DNA of 64,000 nucleotides from an uncultured Flavobacteriales bacterium (GTDB taxonomy: Bacteria > Bacteroidota > Bacteroidia > Flavobacteriales_G > Salibacteraceae), in the NCBI GenBank assembly GCA_905181855.1, contig CAJIZE010000012.1, positions 1 through 64,000 on the forward strand, in the 5' to 3' direction. Positions 37,812 to 47,300 of this stretch are shown here, piece by piece. Position 1 is the stretch's first letter; the number at the start of each line of letters is the position of its first letter. The notes beneath the pieces are model-generated. The model saw only the letters and a program-made list of their open reading frames with translations. It had not been told where the DNA came from and made no database searches. The position numbers and the translations under genes were made by a program.

Positions 37812-38737
37812 GCAGTTTAAGTGTTAATCATCTACTCGGCATTAAAAACATATCAAAAGAAGATATTGATTTAATTTTTGCTACAGCAGATAACTTTAAG
37901 GCTGTTATTAACCGTCCGATTAAAAAAGTTCCATCGTTAAGAGACCTTACCATTGCCAACTTATTCTTTGAAAACTCAACTCGAACGCGCTTAAGCTTTG
38001 AGCTGGCAGAGAAAAGGCTTTCTGCCGACGTCGTTAACTTTTCAGCATCCTCTTCAAGTGTAAAAAAGGGTGAAACTCTGGTTGATACCGTGAACAACAT
38101 ACTAGCAATGAAAGTTGATATGGTGGTCATGCGCCATCCAAATCCTGGTGCCTGTGTATTTCTATCAGAAAGAGTTGATGCACGTATTTTAAATGCCGGC
38201 GATGGAGCGCATGAACATCCTACTCAAGCATTACTTGATGCGTATTCAATTCGTGAAAAACATGGCGATGTAAAAGGAAAAAAAATACTTATTGTCGGTG
38301 ATATTTTACACTCAAGAGTAGCTTTATCGAATATCTTTTGTCTTCAAAAATTGGGTGCAGAAGTAAAAGTGTGCGGACCAACTACTTTGATACCAAAATA
38401 CATAGAAAGTCTTGGGGTTAAAGTGGAAAATAACCTCATTAAAGGCCTTGAATGGTGTGATGTAGCGAATATGTTACGGATACAATTGGAGAGACAAGAC
38501 ATTCAGTTTTTCCCATCACTTAGGGAATATACTATGATGTATGGATTAAATCAAGATATCCTCAAAGGACTAGGTAAAAAAATTACAATAATGCACCCAG
38601 GTCCAATCAATAGAGGTGTTGAAATCACATCAGACATTGCAGATTCAACTGATGCGATAATTTTGGGTCAGGTAGAAAATGGTGTTGCAATAAGAATGGC
38701 TGTTTTGTACTTGCTTGCAGCCAAAATTAAGCGATAA
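37808..38737 (+). CDS. pyrB: Aspartate carbamoyltransferase, catalytic subunit
   Basis: The enzyme joins carbamoyl phosphate and aspartate, the first committed step of pyrimidine synthesis. The 309-residue protein shows FFENSTRTRLSFELAEKRL (carbamoyl-phosphate loop), HPTQALLDAYSIRE, and the aspartate loop HPGPINRGVEI. No regulatory pyrI is found next to it, as is usual when pyrB follows pyrR. It overlaps pyrR by four bases. Confidence 0.95.
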   Translation: MSSLSVNHLLGIKNISKEDIDLIFATADNFKAVINRPIKKVPSLRDLTIANLFFENSTRTRLSFELAEKRLSADVVNFSASSSSVKKGETLVDTVNNILAMKVDMVVMRHPNPGACVFLSERVDARILNAGDGAHEHPTQALLDAYSIREKHGDVKGKKILIVGDILHSRVALSNIFCLQKLGAEVKVCGPTTLIPKYIESLGVKVENNLIKGLEWCDVANMLRIQLERQDIQFFPSLREYTMMYGLNQDILKGLGKKITIMHPGPINRGVEITSDIADSTDAIILGQVENGVAIRMAVLYLLAAKIKR

Positions 38738-38774
38738 ATTTCGCATTATAAAAAATATCACCAAACTTTACGAC

Positions 38775-39131
38775 ATGATTGAAGTTCAAGAATTAGACAA
38801 CATATCAGTTGTAAAAATTGTTTCAAAACTTTACTCAGTTGATAAATTGATACTTACAATTACCAAACTGCTTGAATCGGGTACAAATACTATTGTGAGC
38901 TTTAACTCAGAAATTAATATTGAAACAAGTTTATTGCAAAGGCTATTCACTATGAATGTATTAGCAATCAAGAACAAATGTTCATTTTTAATTGCCAATT
39001 TTACATCCACTCAGTTGAACATAATAGAAAACTCAGAATATTCTGAAAAGTTTACCTTTGCACCGACACTTTCTGAAGCACAAGACATTGTGTATATGGA
39101 GGAAATAGAACGCGAACTTGATCTTAAATAA
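38775..39131 (+). CDS. STAS-like small protein between pyrB and rnz
   Basis: I prefer the ATG at 38775 (118 residues) because an earlier frame start at 38715 would overlap pyrB and its first 20 residues do not look conserved. The protein has alternating strands and helices (ISVVKIVSKLYSVDKLILTI, NTIVSFNSEIN, KNKCSFLIANF) that fit a STAS/anti-sigma-antagonist-like fold; relatives often sit immediately before ribonuclease Z in Flavobacteriia. No phosphorylatable Ser/Thr in the usual DSSG context is seen, so classical antagonist chemistry is doubtful. Confidence 0.65.
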   Translation: MIEVQELDNISVVKIVSKLYSVDKLILTITKLLESGTNTIVSFNSEINIETSLLQRLFTMNVLAIKNKCSFLIANFTSTQLNIIENSEYSEKFTFAPTLSEAQDIVYMEEIERELDLK

Positions 39132-39132
39132 C

Positions 39133-39864
39133 ATGAAAAACATCTTTCTTTTAGCAGCGCTTATACTTATCTCATTTACCGGGGTTACTCAAATTTGCAC
39201 ACCAGATACTTCTCTTAAAGATCCAGGAATTTACCCGTCGACCTTACCTGCCGCTCAAAACGGTATTGCTTATGAACAAGCAATGACAGTGGTATCGTTA
39301 AAGGATACAACGATTGATTTGTTTGGAATTCCGATTCAAATCACAATAGATAGTATAGTACTAACAAGTATAGATAGTTTACCGTCGGTATTTACATATG
39401 AATGTTTACCAGTAAATTGCACATATTCATACACCAACCCTGGGTGCATTGTAATTAAAGGAACCCCGAATGACATTACTCTTGTTGGCAGCTACCGTTT
39501 AATGGCAAACATTACAATTTATAGTGCCGATGCTGCGCTTCTAGGTCAATCCCCAGCATATGAAACAATTGACATGGGTGAGTTTAATATTAATCCAGGC
39601 GTTGGTATTGGTGAGTTATCAAATAGCGCTCAATTCAACATTTACCCTCAACCAAGTAACAACAAATTAAATATTGATTTTACAAATCAGTTTAACAAGG
39701 CTGTTATCTCAATAATGGATTTAACTGGTAAGTATATAGTAAGTCAAAAGTCTGATTATCAGCAAAGTATTTCTATAAATACCAATTTACAAAGTGGATT
39801 GTATCTTTTGGAAATAAACCTCGATGGCGAAACAACAACGGAGAAAATAATCATCTCTAACTAA
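39133..39864 (+). CDS. Secreted T9SS cargo protein of unknown function
   Basis: The start at 39133 gives a clean signal peptide (MKNIFLLAALILISFTGVTQ) one base after the preceding stop. About 150 residues of beta-rich sequence follow, with four cysteines (CTPDTSL, ECLPVNC, PGC) that may form disulfides outside the cell. The last 70 residues form a sorting domain: FNIYPQPSNNKLNIDF, then GLYLLEINLDGETTTEKIII. The stop overlaps the rnz ATG (TAATG), so an exported surface protein is embedded in a metabolic and RNA-processing unit. Confidence 0.85.
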   Translation: MKNIFLLAALILISFTGVTQICTPDTSLKDPGIYPSTLPAAQNGIAYEQAMTVVSLKDTTIDLFGIPIQITIDSIVLTSIDSLPSVFTYECLPVNCTYSYTNPGCIVIKGTPNDITLVGSYRLMANITIYSADAALLGQSPAYETIDMGEFNINPGVGIGELSNSAQFNIYPQPSNNKLNIDFTNQFNKAVISIMDLTGKYIVSQKSDYQQSISINTNLQSGLYLLEINLDGETTTEKIIISN

Positions 39865-40772
39865 TGAAATTTAGCGTTATGGTATTAGGTGCAAATTCTG
39901 CCATACCTACCGCCAACCGTTTTCCTACTTCACAGGTCTTAAATGTAAACGAAACCTATTATCTAGTTGATTGCGGCGAAGGAACTCAAATCCAGCTTCG
40001 CAAAAACAAGATTAAGTTTCAGCGTATTACGGCTATTTTTATATCGCATTTACATGGCGATCATTACTTTGGCTTAATAGGATTACTGAACACTATGCAT
40101 CTGTTAAAGCGTGAGAAACATTTAACTATAGTTTGCCCTGAAGGGTTAAAGGCCATTCTACAAATCCAGTTTGATGCAGGAAATACAACACTAAATTATC
40201 CAATTAATTTCCAGTTTATAACCTTTGAAAATGGTGCTCAAGCCTATACTGATAATAAAATAACTGTTGAAATATTAAAACTAAACCATAGAATTAATTG
40301 CGCAGGTTTTGTTTTTACTGAAAATAAAAAAGAACCGAACATTAATAAATCAGCAGTTGCTGATTATCAATTAACTACAGATGAAATTAAAGCCCTAAAA
40401 CGCGGCGACACTTTAAATAAAAATGGTGTTGTTTTAGGAGACAATATATTGGATGTAGTGCATACTACTAGAAAATATGCTTATGTAACCGATACCAAAA
40501 AAAATTTAAAAATAATTCCATTTATTGAAAATGCTGATCTACTTTACCATGAAGCAACATTTTTAGACTCTGAAAAACTTCTTGCTAAAAAAACCTTTCA
40601 TTGCACTACTTTACAAGCTGCTGACATCGCTAATAGGTCTAAAGCTAAGCAACTCATGATTGGCCACTACTCTGCTAGATACAATGATTTAGACGTGTTA
40701 TTGGAAGAAACCAAAACGTCATTCCAAAATACGGTTTTAGCTCTTGAGGGAAAGACCTATGAACTTGGCTAA
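39864..40772 (+). CDS. rnz: Ribonuclease Z
   Basis: This metallo-beta-lactamase-fold endonuclease matures tRNA 3' ends. The 302-residue short form has the zinc motif SHLHGDHYFGLIGLL, the later metal ligands in LNHRINCAGF, DTK, HEATF and GHYSARY, and an exosite-like central insert. Its start codon overlaps the previous stop by one base. Ribonuclease Z at the end of a pyrB/STAS unit is a recurring flavobacterial arrangement. Confidence 0.95.
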   Translation: MKFSVMVLGANSAIPTANRFPTSQVLNVNETYYLVDCGEGTQIQLRKNKIKFQRITAIFISHLHGDHYFGLIGLLNTMHLLKREKHLTIVCPEGLKAILQIQFDAGNTTLNYPINFQFITFENGAQAYTDNKITVEILKLNHRINCAGFVFTENKKEPNINKSAVADYQLTTDEIKALKRGDTLNKNGVVLGDNILDVVHTTRKYAYVTDTKKNLKIIPFIENADLLYHEATFLDSEKLLAKKTFHCTTLQAADIANRSKAKQLMIGHYSARYNDLDVLLEETKTSFQNTVLALEGKTYELG

Positions 40773-40794
40773 ATACAAGTACATTATAAGTCTT

Positions 40795-40905
40795 AGATAA
40801 CAGGAAAATTAAAGTAAACAAACTGTACTCTCCTTCTTCAGAATCTAAATTAATAGAACCTCCTATGTATTTAATTCCTTCATTGGCGATATATAGTCCC
40901 GTGCT
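40795..40905 (-). pseudogene. Histidine-kinase C-terminal remnant
   Basis: Read leftwards, the bases just after rnz encode GLYIANEGIKYIGGSINLDS followed by EEGEYSLFTLIFL. This matches the end of the HATPase_c domain of sensor kinases (GLGLYI..EI...GG.I...S..G.GS.FTI.LP). The rest of the kinase is absent, and stop codons interrupt the frame upstream. It is a stub left after deletion. Confidence 0.55.
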
Positions 40906-41558
40906 ACAGCGCTATCAGAAGTTGCATTAAGCCTAACTAATAAACTACGTCTCTAATAATCCAGTCGAGACCCGTTTTGATTAATGCTAATTTTTGGTGG
41001 TTTGAATAAACGAATCAATGGTTGTGGCGATTCGGTTGTTTAATCTATTGACTGCTATACCAAATAAATAATATAGTAAAATTACTTTATTTTGAATTAT
41101 GTGGTGTAGTCCGTGAGTTGATTTATTATTATTCTAAATTAAATGATTTAGCAACCAACATTACCATTCATGTCGGTGACTAGTTTTCAGGTTTTGTCTT
41201 ATTGTAACCGTTTGGCTTTTAAAGCCGATTTTACTATATTTAAAAAAACTAACATGGTCATTGTGACGATGCCACCCTAAAAACCGTAGCTATACAAAAA
41301 ATATCATGCTGAACTCGGTTAAGTATCTATATATCCAATATCCCAGAGTCTAAACATTGATTATATACGAGATTATGAACAGCTGTTTCGTACCAATTTA
41401 CTTTCGTCAATTTGGTTCAACTACACTTTCAGAATGACCTTAGCGGACTTTTTTAGTAAAACATAAGCTAGCTTGGAGTCTAAAACCTCAGGTAAAAGTG
41501 CAAAAAACACAACCCGTAGATAAAACTAATAGTTAAGAATAATTTATTCTTTGACATC
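40906..41558. other. Gene-free stretch
   Basis: About 650 AT-rich bases with stops in every frame. Apart from the kinase stub to its left, no gene, RNA or repeat was recognised. A short GGCTTTTAAAGCC palindrome lies at 41214-41226. The region looks like decayed coding DNA. Confidence 0.4.
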
Positions 41559-41589
41559 AGCAAGCGCGTATTTCTATTCCGCGCTTGCT
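41559..41589 (-). terminator. Hairpin downstream of floA
   Basis: AGCAAGCGCG (41559-41568) pairs perfectly with CGCGCTTGCT (41580-41589) across an 11-base loop, 20 bases past the floA stop on the minus strand. The stem is strong and GC-rich for this genome, but no T-tract follows on that strand, so termination efficiency is uncertain. Confidence 0.5.
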
Positions 41590-41608
41590 ACATATCAATT
41601 CTTTCAAC

Positions 41609-42631
41609 CTACTTCAGCGGGTTATTACCATCATTTTTAGATGGTTTGGAAATACTCTTGCGCATTTCGGTATCGCTTTGTATATTTTTTAATTTATAGT
41701 AATCCATAATACCAAGATTGCCACTTCTAAAAGCTTCAGCAATGGCCATAGGTATTTGAGCTTCTGCTTCAATTACTTTAGCCCTTGCCTCTTCGGCTTT
41801 TGCTTTCATTTCTTGTTCAGTTGCAACAGCCATCGCTCTACGTTCTTCAGCTTTTGCTTGTGCAATGTTTTTATCTGCCTCAGCTTGATCTATTTGTAAA
41901 ACCGCACCAATGTTTTTCCCAATATCAACATCTGCAATATCAATCGATAAAATTTCGAATGCTGTTCCACTATCTAATCCACGTGCTAACACCACTTTTG
42001 AAATAGAATCAGGGTTTTCTAGTACTGCTTTGTGCGACGACGCTGAACCAATCGAAGAAACAACTCCCTCGCCTACTCTAGCCAAAATAGTATCCTCACC
42101 TGCACCACCAACCAATTGTTTGATGTTGGCACGAACCGTAATTCTTGCTTTAGCAATTAACTGAATTCCATCTTTTGCAACTGCTGTAACTGGAGGAGTA
42201 TCAATAACTTTCGGGTTAACCGACATTTGCACAGCTTCAAATACGTCTCTACCTGCCAAATCAATGGCCGTAGCTGATTTAAAATCTAAAGAAATGTTTG
42301 CCTTATCAGCTGATATTAATGCATTTACCACATTTATAACATTACCACCTGCTAAAAAATGCGTTTCCAAATCGTCTCTACTAATTCCTAAACCAGCTTT
42401 TGTTGAGTTTATCATAGCTTTAACGATAACTCCCGGCGGAACTTTTCTCCATCGCATCAGCACCAACTGCAACAACGATATTCTAACACCAGAAAGCAAT
42501 GCAGAAAACCACATCCCTACAGGAATAAAGTAGAACAAAAAATATAACGCGATAATGGCTCCTACTCCTAGTGCGATGATCATTCCTACGGTTTGTTCCA
42601 ATAACAGAACACTTAATAAATTCAAATTCAT
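41609..42631 (-). CDS. floA: Flotillin-like protein FloA
   Basis: FloA organises lipid-raft-like membrane microdomains. The 340-residue protein has an N-terminal membrane hairpin ([20 protein letters not shown]), a PHB/SPFH-like domain ([14 protein letters not shown] ... [21 protein letters not shown], split here for length) and a C-terminal Ala/Glu-rich coiled coil ([20 protein letters not shown]). It overlaps the upstream NfeD-like gene by four bases; the NfeD-FloA pairing is the classical arrangement. Confidence 0.94.
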   Translation of the reverse strand: MNLNLLSVLLLEQTVGMIIALGVGAIIALYFLFYFIPVGMWFSALLSGVRISLLQLVLMRWRKVPPGVIVKAMINSTKAGLGISRDDLETHFLAGGNVINVVNALISADKANISLDFKSATAIDLAGRDVFEAVQMSVNPKVIDTPPVTAVAKDGIQLIAKARITVRANIKQLVGGAGEDTILARVGEGVVSSIGSASSHKAVLENPDSISKVVLARGLDSGTAFEILSIDIADVDIGKNIGAVLQIDQAEADKNIAQAKAEERRAMAVATEQEMKAKAEEARAKVIEAEAQIPMAIAEAFRSGNLGIMDYYKLKNIQSDTEMRKSISKPSKNDGNNPLK

Positions 42632-43095
42632 TGTTTTGGTTTTACGATTATTTTATTGGCTTCAATCTGAACAATCTCAATTTCTACATTTTGATCTACA
42701 AATTCAGAGAATGAAGTAACTTCTACTAATTTATTTTTAATTCTTGCTTTCCCAACAGGGTTTAATCTTGATGTTGTTTTGCCAATTTCACCTACTTGAA
42801 AAAGCTCCTCATAATTATCGGAGTTACTTCTACCTGTTAAGGTTGTTTTTAGTGAAACGCGCTCCCATGTTTTTGCTCTCAACGATAATATTAAAATTCC
42901 CACGCTTGAAAATGCACCAACGGCCAATACCAAATGACCTGTATTCATGCTTCTTTCGTATGCCAGGTAAACTGAAAACAAGAGAAGTAAGAACCCAAAT
43001 ATGCCAACAAATCCAACGCCAGGAACCACAAGGACTTCAGCTATCATCAATAAGATAGCAAGGAACAAAATAATTAAAATGGCGGTTAATGTCAT
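42628..43095 (-). CDS. NfeD-like membrane protein partner of FloA
   Basis: The 155-residue protein has two to three N-terminal membrane helices ([55 protein letters not shown]). They are followed by a C-terminal OB-fold domain ([36 protein letters not shown]), the typical short NfeD. It lacks the ClpP-like protease domain of long NfeD. The ATGA overlap with floA supports joint expression. Confidence 0.88.
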   Translation of the reverse strand: MTLTAILIILFLAILLMIAEVLVVPGVGFVGIFGFLLLLFSVYLAYERSMNTGHLVLAVGAFSSVGILILSLRAKTWERVSLKTTLTGRSNSDNYEELFQVGEIGKTTSRLNPVGKARIKNKLVEVTSFSEFVDQNVEIEIVQIEANKIIVKPKQ

Positions 43096-43189
43096 ATAAT
43101 TTTAAGTTGCATAAAAGTAATAAAACATTGAACTATAAAACAACCATCTACCACATTTATCTGTGATTTAAAAACAGCTTTAATAAGTG

Positions 43190-43989
43190 TTACTTTTTGT
43201 AGTAAGAAAGAGCCTCTGGCAAATATGTTTTCAGGTCCGAAATTCTGGTTTCATGGTTTGGATAAGTACTCATAAATTCAGGTGTCTGAGCACCTCCTGT
43301 TGCTGCCATGCGGCCCCAAAAGCTAACAGCATCTGATGGGTCGTACCCTGCTAAAGCCATAAAAATCAAACCCATTTTTTCTGATTCAGATTCGTGTTTT
43401 CTAGAATATTTTAATGACCCCAATTGAGTTCCTAATCCATAAGAGGAAAAAAAATATTCTGACCAATATCAGGTTGTTCTTCAACAGCTTTTGAAAGGCC
43501 AACTCCACCAATTTGAATGGCCATTCCTTGACTCATACGTTCGTTACCATGGCGAGCAATAGCATGAGCAATTTCATGCCCCATTACTACGGCCAATCCT
43601 GTTTCTGTTTGTGTTAAGGGAAGAATACCAGTATAAAAACAAACTTTACCTCCTGGCATACACCAAGCATTAATTACATCTTTATCTACAACGTTGAACT
43701 CCCATTCAAAGTTTTTAATCCTTTTATCCAGATGGTTTTCAATTAGATAAGCTTCAACCGCTTTGGCAATTCGATTTCCAACACTTCTTAACATTTGAAC
43801 ACGATTATCTGATTCTGGTAATGCTTCATTCTCTTGCAAAAAAGTACCGTACTGTGTTAAGCTCATACTCATTAACTGACTTTCAGGCAATAAATTAAAT
43901 TGCTTACGACCAGTAATTGGAACCTTTGCGCAACTTTCAACTACTAATAGAACAACTATTAGCATTGAAACTTTAAAAATAATTTTCAT
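43190..43989 (-). pseudogene. M48-family metallopeptidase split by a one-base frameshift
   Basis: The first part is a lipoprotein (lipobox VVESC) with the zinc motif HEIAHAIARH in VVMGHEIAHAIARHGNER. It ends prematurely at about 43432. The remainder continues in another frame as SSYGLGTQLGSLKYSRKHES and ESEKMGLIFMALAGYDPSDA, which supplies the third zinc ligand Glu and the C-terminus. The break lies in a run of eight T (coding strand, 43446-43453); nine would restore a single 265-residue protein like LoiP/BepA-type peptidases. It may be a true inactivation, transcript slippage on the homopolymer, or an assembly error. The family acts in envelope quality control. Confidence 0.85.
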
Positions 43990-43990
43990 G

Positions 43991-44299
43991 TTATTCTATT
44001 TCGGCAGTAAGGCCGCGGTTGAGTAGTTCAGAGCAAATTGGCTTCAGCTCATTGTACGTTCCTGATTTTACATCACACTTACCTTTATAATGCACCAAAT
44101 AAGTACATTGTGTAGCTTGCTCTAATTCGTGCTCACATAAATCCATTAAGGCTTCTATTACAAAGTCAAAAGTGTTTTCTTCATCATTATAAAGAATGAT
44201 AGATTGAGCTTCTTGTTCAAGGATTAAAACTTCTTCTTCACATTCAGTTTGTGTATCAGAATTACCAACAACTAATTTTCCAAAGTAACTATTTCTCAT
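43991..44299 (-). CDS. clpS: ATP-dependent Clp protease adaptor ClpS
   Basis: ClpS hands N-degron substrates to ClpAP. The core SIILYNDEENTFDFVIEALM matches the ClpS ligand-binding site (YNDD.. region), followed by AMQ-type helix CEHELEQATQCTYLVHYKGK and the end LLNRGLTAEIE. The start is taken at the ATG at 44299; the longer frame from 44332 would overlap the next gene. The two acidic residues after N are DE, a normal variation. It is read in the same direction as the giant gene upstream, with only seven bases between. Confidence 0.9.
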   Translation of the reverse strand: MRNSYFGKLVVGNSDTQTECEEEVLILEQEAQSIILYNDEENTFDFVIEALMDLCEHELEQATQCTYLVHYKGKCDVKSGTYNELKPICSELLNRGLTAEIE

Positions 44300-44306
44300 T
44301 ATTAAT

Positions 44307-47300
44307 CTATTGATTTCGTGCTTTTTCAACATCTATTCTTTGACCTCCTTGAAGAGCAATTATGAATGCATCGTTAAGACCAAGTTTAATCATTGCATTT
44401 TTAAATTCATCCGCTTCCCTGTAGTTTTTATAAGTACCAACTAAATATTTGGTTAACCCTGCTGTATTTTCAACAATGTCAACCCCAAATTTTGTAAGAC
44501 CCAAAATCACTTTTGCCTCTTTAACAGGAATATCTTTTTCGTATGCACCAACTTGAATTCGGTAAACGATCGCATCTAGTGTTGGTCTGCTAACTGGATT
44601 TGTAGGAGCCACTGCATTTGGTATAGGTTTTTCAGTAGGTCGTACTTGAGGTTTGGTAGGTTGAGTTACCGTTTTATCAGCAGGCTTTTCTTGAACTGTT
44701 TTTGGAGTATTCGTTGGTTTATTTACTGGAGCAGATTGAGCAGTTAAGTTGTCAGGATTAACTCTGTTTTTATTTTCATATGCCGTTACAAAGGCATCTT
44801 GAACACCATTTGCCACAATTTTGTTTTTAGCGGTAATAGCCTCGTTAATGTTATCAAACACTCCTGAATTGTAGCGGTAAAAACCAGAAGCCGTTTTAAA
44901 GATGGCTATTGGTGAAATGTTATTTAAATCCTTTGGTTCAATAATCTTTCTATAAACCCCAATTTGCACTGTATAATAACTTCCCTCTAGTTTAGAAAGG
45001 TCTGTGTAGTCGGCACTTTTACTATTTGTTTGAATATCCGATACACTTGTTCTTTTGCTTGGTGTTGGTGGTAAGTTTTCAATTGAGCTGGCGGCTAATC
45101 CTGTGGTTGTTCCAGTATTCGAATTCGATGTTTCAGCTGATGATGGTTTTGGTAACCCTCCACTCAAATTTGCTGTAGGAGCGCCAACAAAGTTCTGTAA
45201 CTCTCTAGCATCTGAAGTCTGGATTCTTTTACCATTATAGTAGGCAACCACAAATGCATCTTGATACCCAAGTTTTCGGATTTCGTTTTTAGCAACATCT
45301 GCTGTTCCGAATTGCTCAAACAAACCTGCTGTATACCTTAACAAACCTCCACCTGCATTTTCTGCTGTTATAGGTGCAAATCCTCTAAAGTTCCCTGGTG
45401 GAATTCTTTTATTAAAAGCACCAATTTGAACTTTATATACTAAACCAGATGGCAGTTCAGGGTCAAATTGAATTGGTTGTGCTTCATTGTAATATGCAGT
45501 ATTCTCATCGCCAATTTTAAAGATTGACTTGGTATTCGGATCATACGATAAATCAATTTCCTTAGCACTAGCAACCGTTCGGAAAGCTGATGGATTTGGA
45601 GTAATATTCCCGTTTTTCGAAGAGCCTTGACTAATTGCATTGCCAGTGTTCTCACTTTCACCCTCATTTAAATTTGTATTGTTATCCGCTTGATTATTTG
45701 AATTTTGTTTATTGGTATTTTGGGCAATTTGACCTGAACTTGAGACAGGACTGGCTAATTGTTTGTTGTTATAGGCTATAACTAAGGAAGCTAGTGCTGG
45801 ATCTAAACTTGCCACAAAATCTTCAAGTTCTTTCTTCTTTGTCATACCGGCATCTGATAAATCAATGGCCGCACCTTCCATTTTTTCCGCCTCTTTAAGT
45901 TTTTCTTTTCCTGATTTATTTAAATCCTCAGCTTGCGTTAACAGTCTTTTCCTTTCTTCTAACTCTGTTGTAGCAGATGCTTGCTGCTTTAATTTAAGGG
46001 CATCTCCAATATCTAATTGTCCTTTCTCTCGTGTTGAATTAGCCTGTTTATACAACGTTTCTGCTTCGCGCATTACTCGTTCGTAATCGCCTTTTAAAGT
46101 TGTAAATTTCTCAAACTCTTGTGTTGATGTAACTTGTTTCACTTCTGCTTCGGTAAGCGTTCGATCTGAAGTTGGGAAATTAAAGTTCGACAACGTTGAA
46201 GGTAATTCACTTTTTACTTCGGCAATTTTTTCTACTCTTTTCACGTCAGATGCCAATGAAACCACCTGTTTTGACAATTCAAGGTTTTTGTTGGCTCTGG
46301 TTTCAACCATTGCCGCTTCTCTATAAAGTCTTTTATTTTCAGTGGTATCGGCACTTTCAGCATCAGATTTCAATTTCACAGAATAAGCTAAAGAATCTTC
46401 ACCCATTTGTTTTAGCTTTTTAGCGTCTTCTATTAATCCTTGAATTAGAGTTTCGTTTGCTTCAGGGTTTCCAACCGCATTTATTTCTGCATCCTTTATG
46501 GTTCTACTTTTCTTTTTAGCAAATTCGACATCTGCCTCGGCAAATGTTTTTTGCTGATTTAACTGAGCCAATCCTTGGAGCATTTCTGCCTTTTTAACAG
46601 GGTCACTTTCTGACTCGGCCGCAGACTTAATTGTATTAATTGAAGCCTCAATTAATATCACCTCTTGATTTGCCTGCTCAACCATAAAGTCTGCATTGTT
46701 TTGAGCATAAGTTTCACCCGTAAACAACTGCTGATTTACCCTAAAGTCATTTACTGATGCCGAATTGTTGATTGCAGAACTAACTGCTGATGAAGGGTTG
46801 TTTGTGCCATTTGATTTTGAACTACTCCCTAATGAACCTAGGTCAGCATTGTTGAACTCAGATTCAGAATTAAATGCAATGGTGTTTGATTTTGAAGTAG
46901 AATACCGTCCTAACGCAGCATAAATGTCGTTTGCTTGCTTCGCTAAAAACAAGGATTGGTCATAATCAAGGTTCGCCTGTTCAACAGCTCTATTTTTCTC
47001 ATCAGGATCTGTAATTGAGCTTGCATTTTGACTCTGTTGCACCGAACTTAATAACATTTGTTGTGACTGTGCTGCCAGATATTCTGCCCTATCCTTGGTA
47101 ACACCTGAACTTGGCGGTGGTAGGTCTGTAATAGGATTGTCTACTGCATATTGAACGACCAAGCCTGTTGCTTGGTTCATTTCCTTCTCCTTAATTGCCT
47201 TAAGTTGGGTCAAGCTAGAAATTCTTTTCTCTACTATCATTTTTCTATGTGGGTCCGCATCAGCAGCAGCTATTTGTTCAAGCTCCGCAACTTCTATTTG

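Noticed and set aside
41210-41230. GGCTTTTAAAGCC palindrome as a terminator or operator
   Set aside because: No gene adjoins it and no T-tract follows; it is short enough to arise by chance.
44600-44760. Pro/Thr/Lys-rich repeats that might be a DNA repeat or CRISPR-like array
   Set aside because: They are coding linkers between SPOR-like modules; units differ in length and sequence and there are no constant repeats with spacers.
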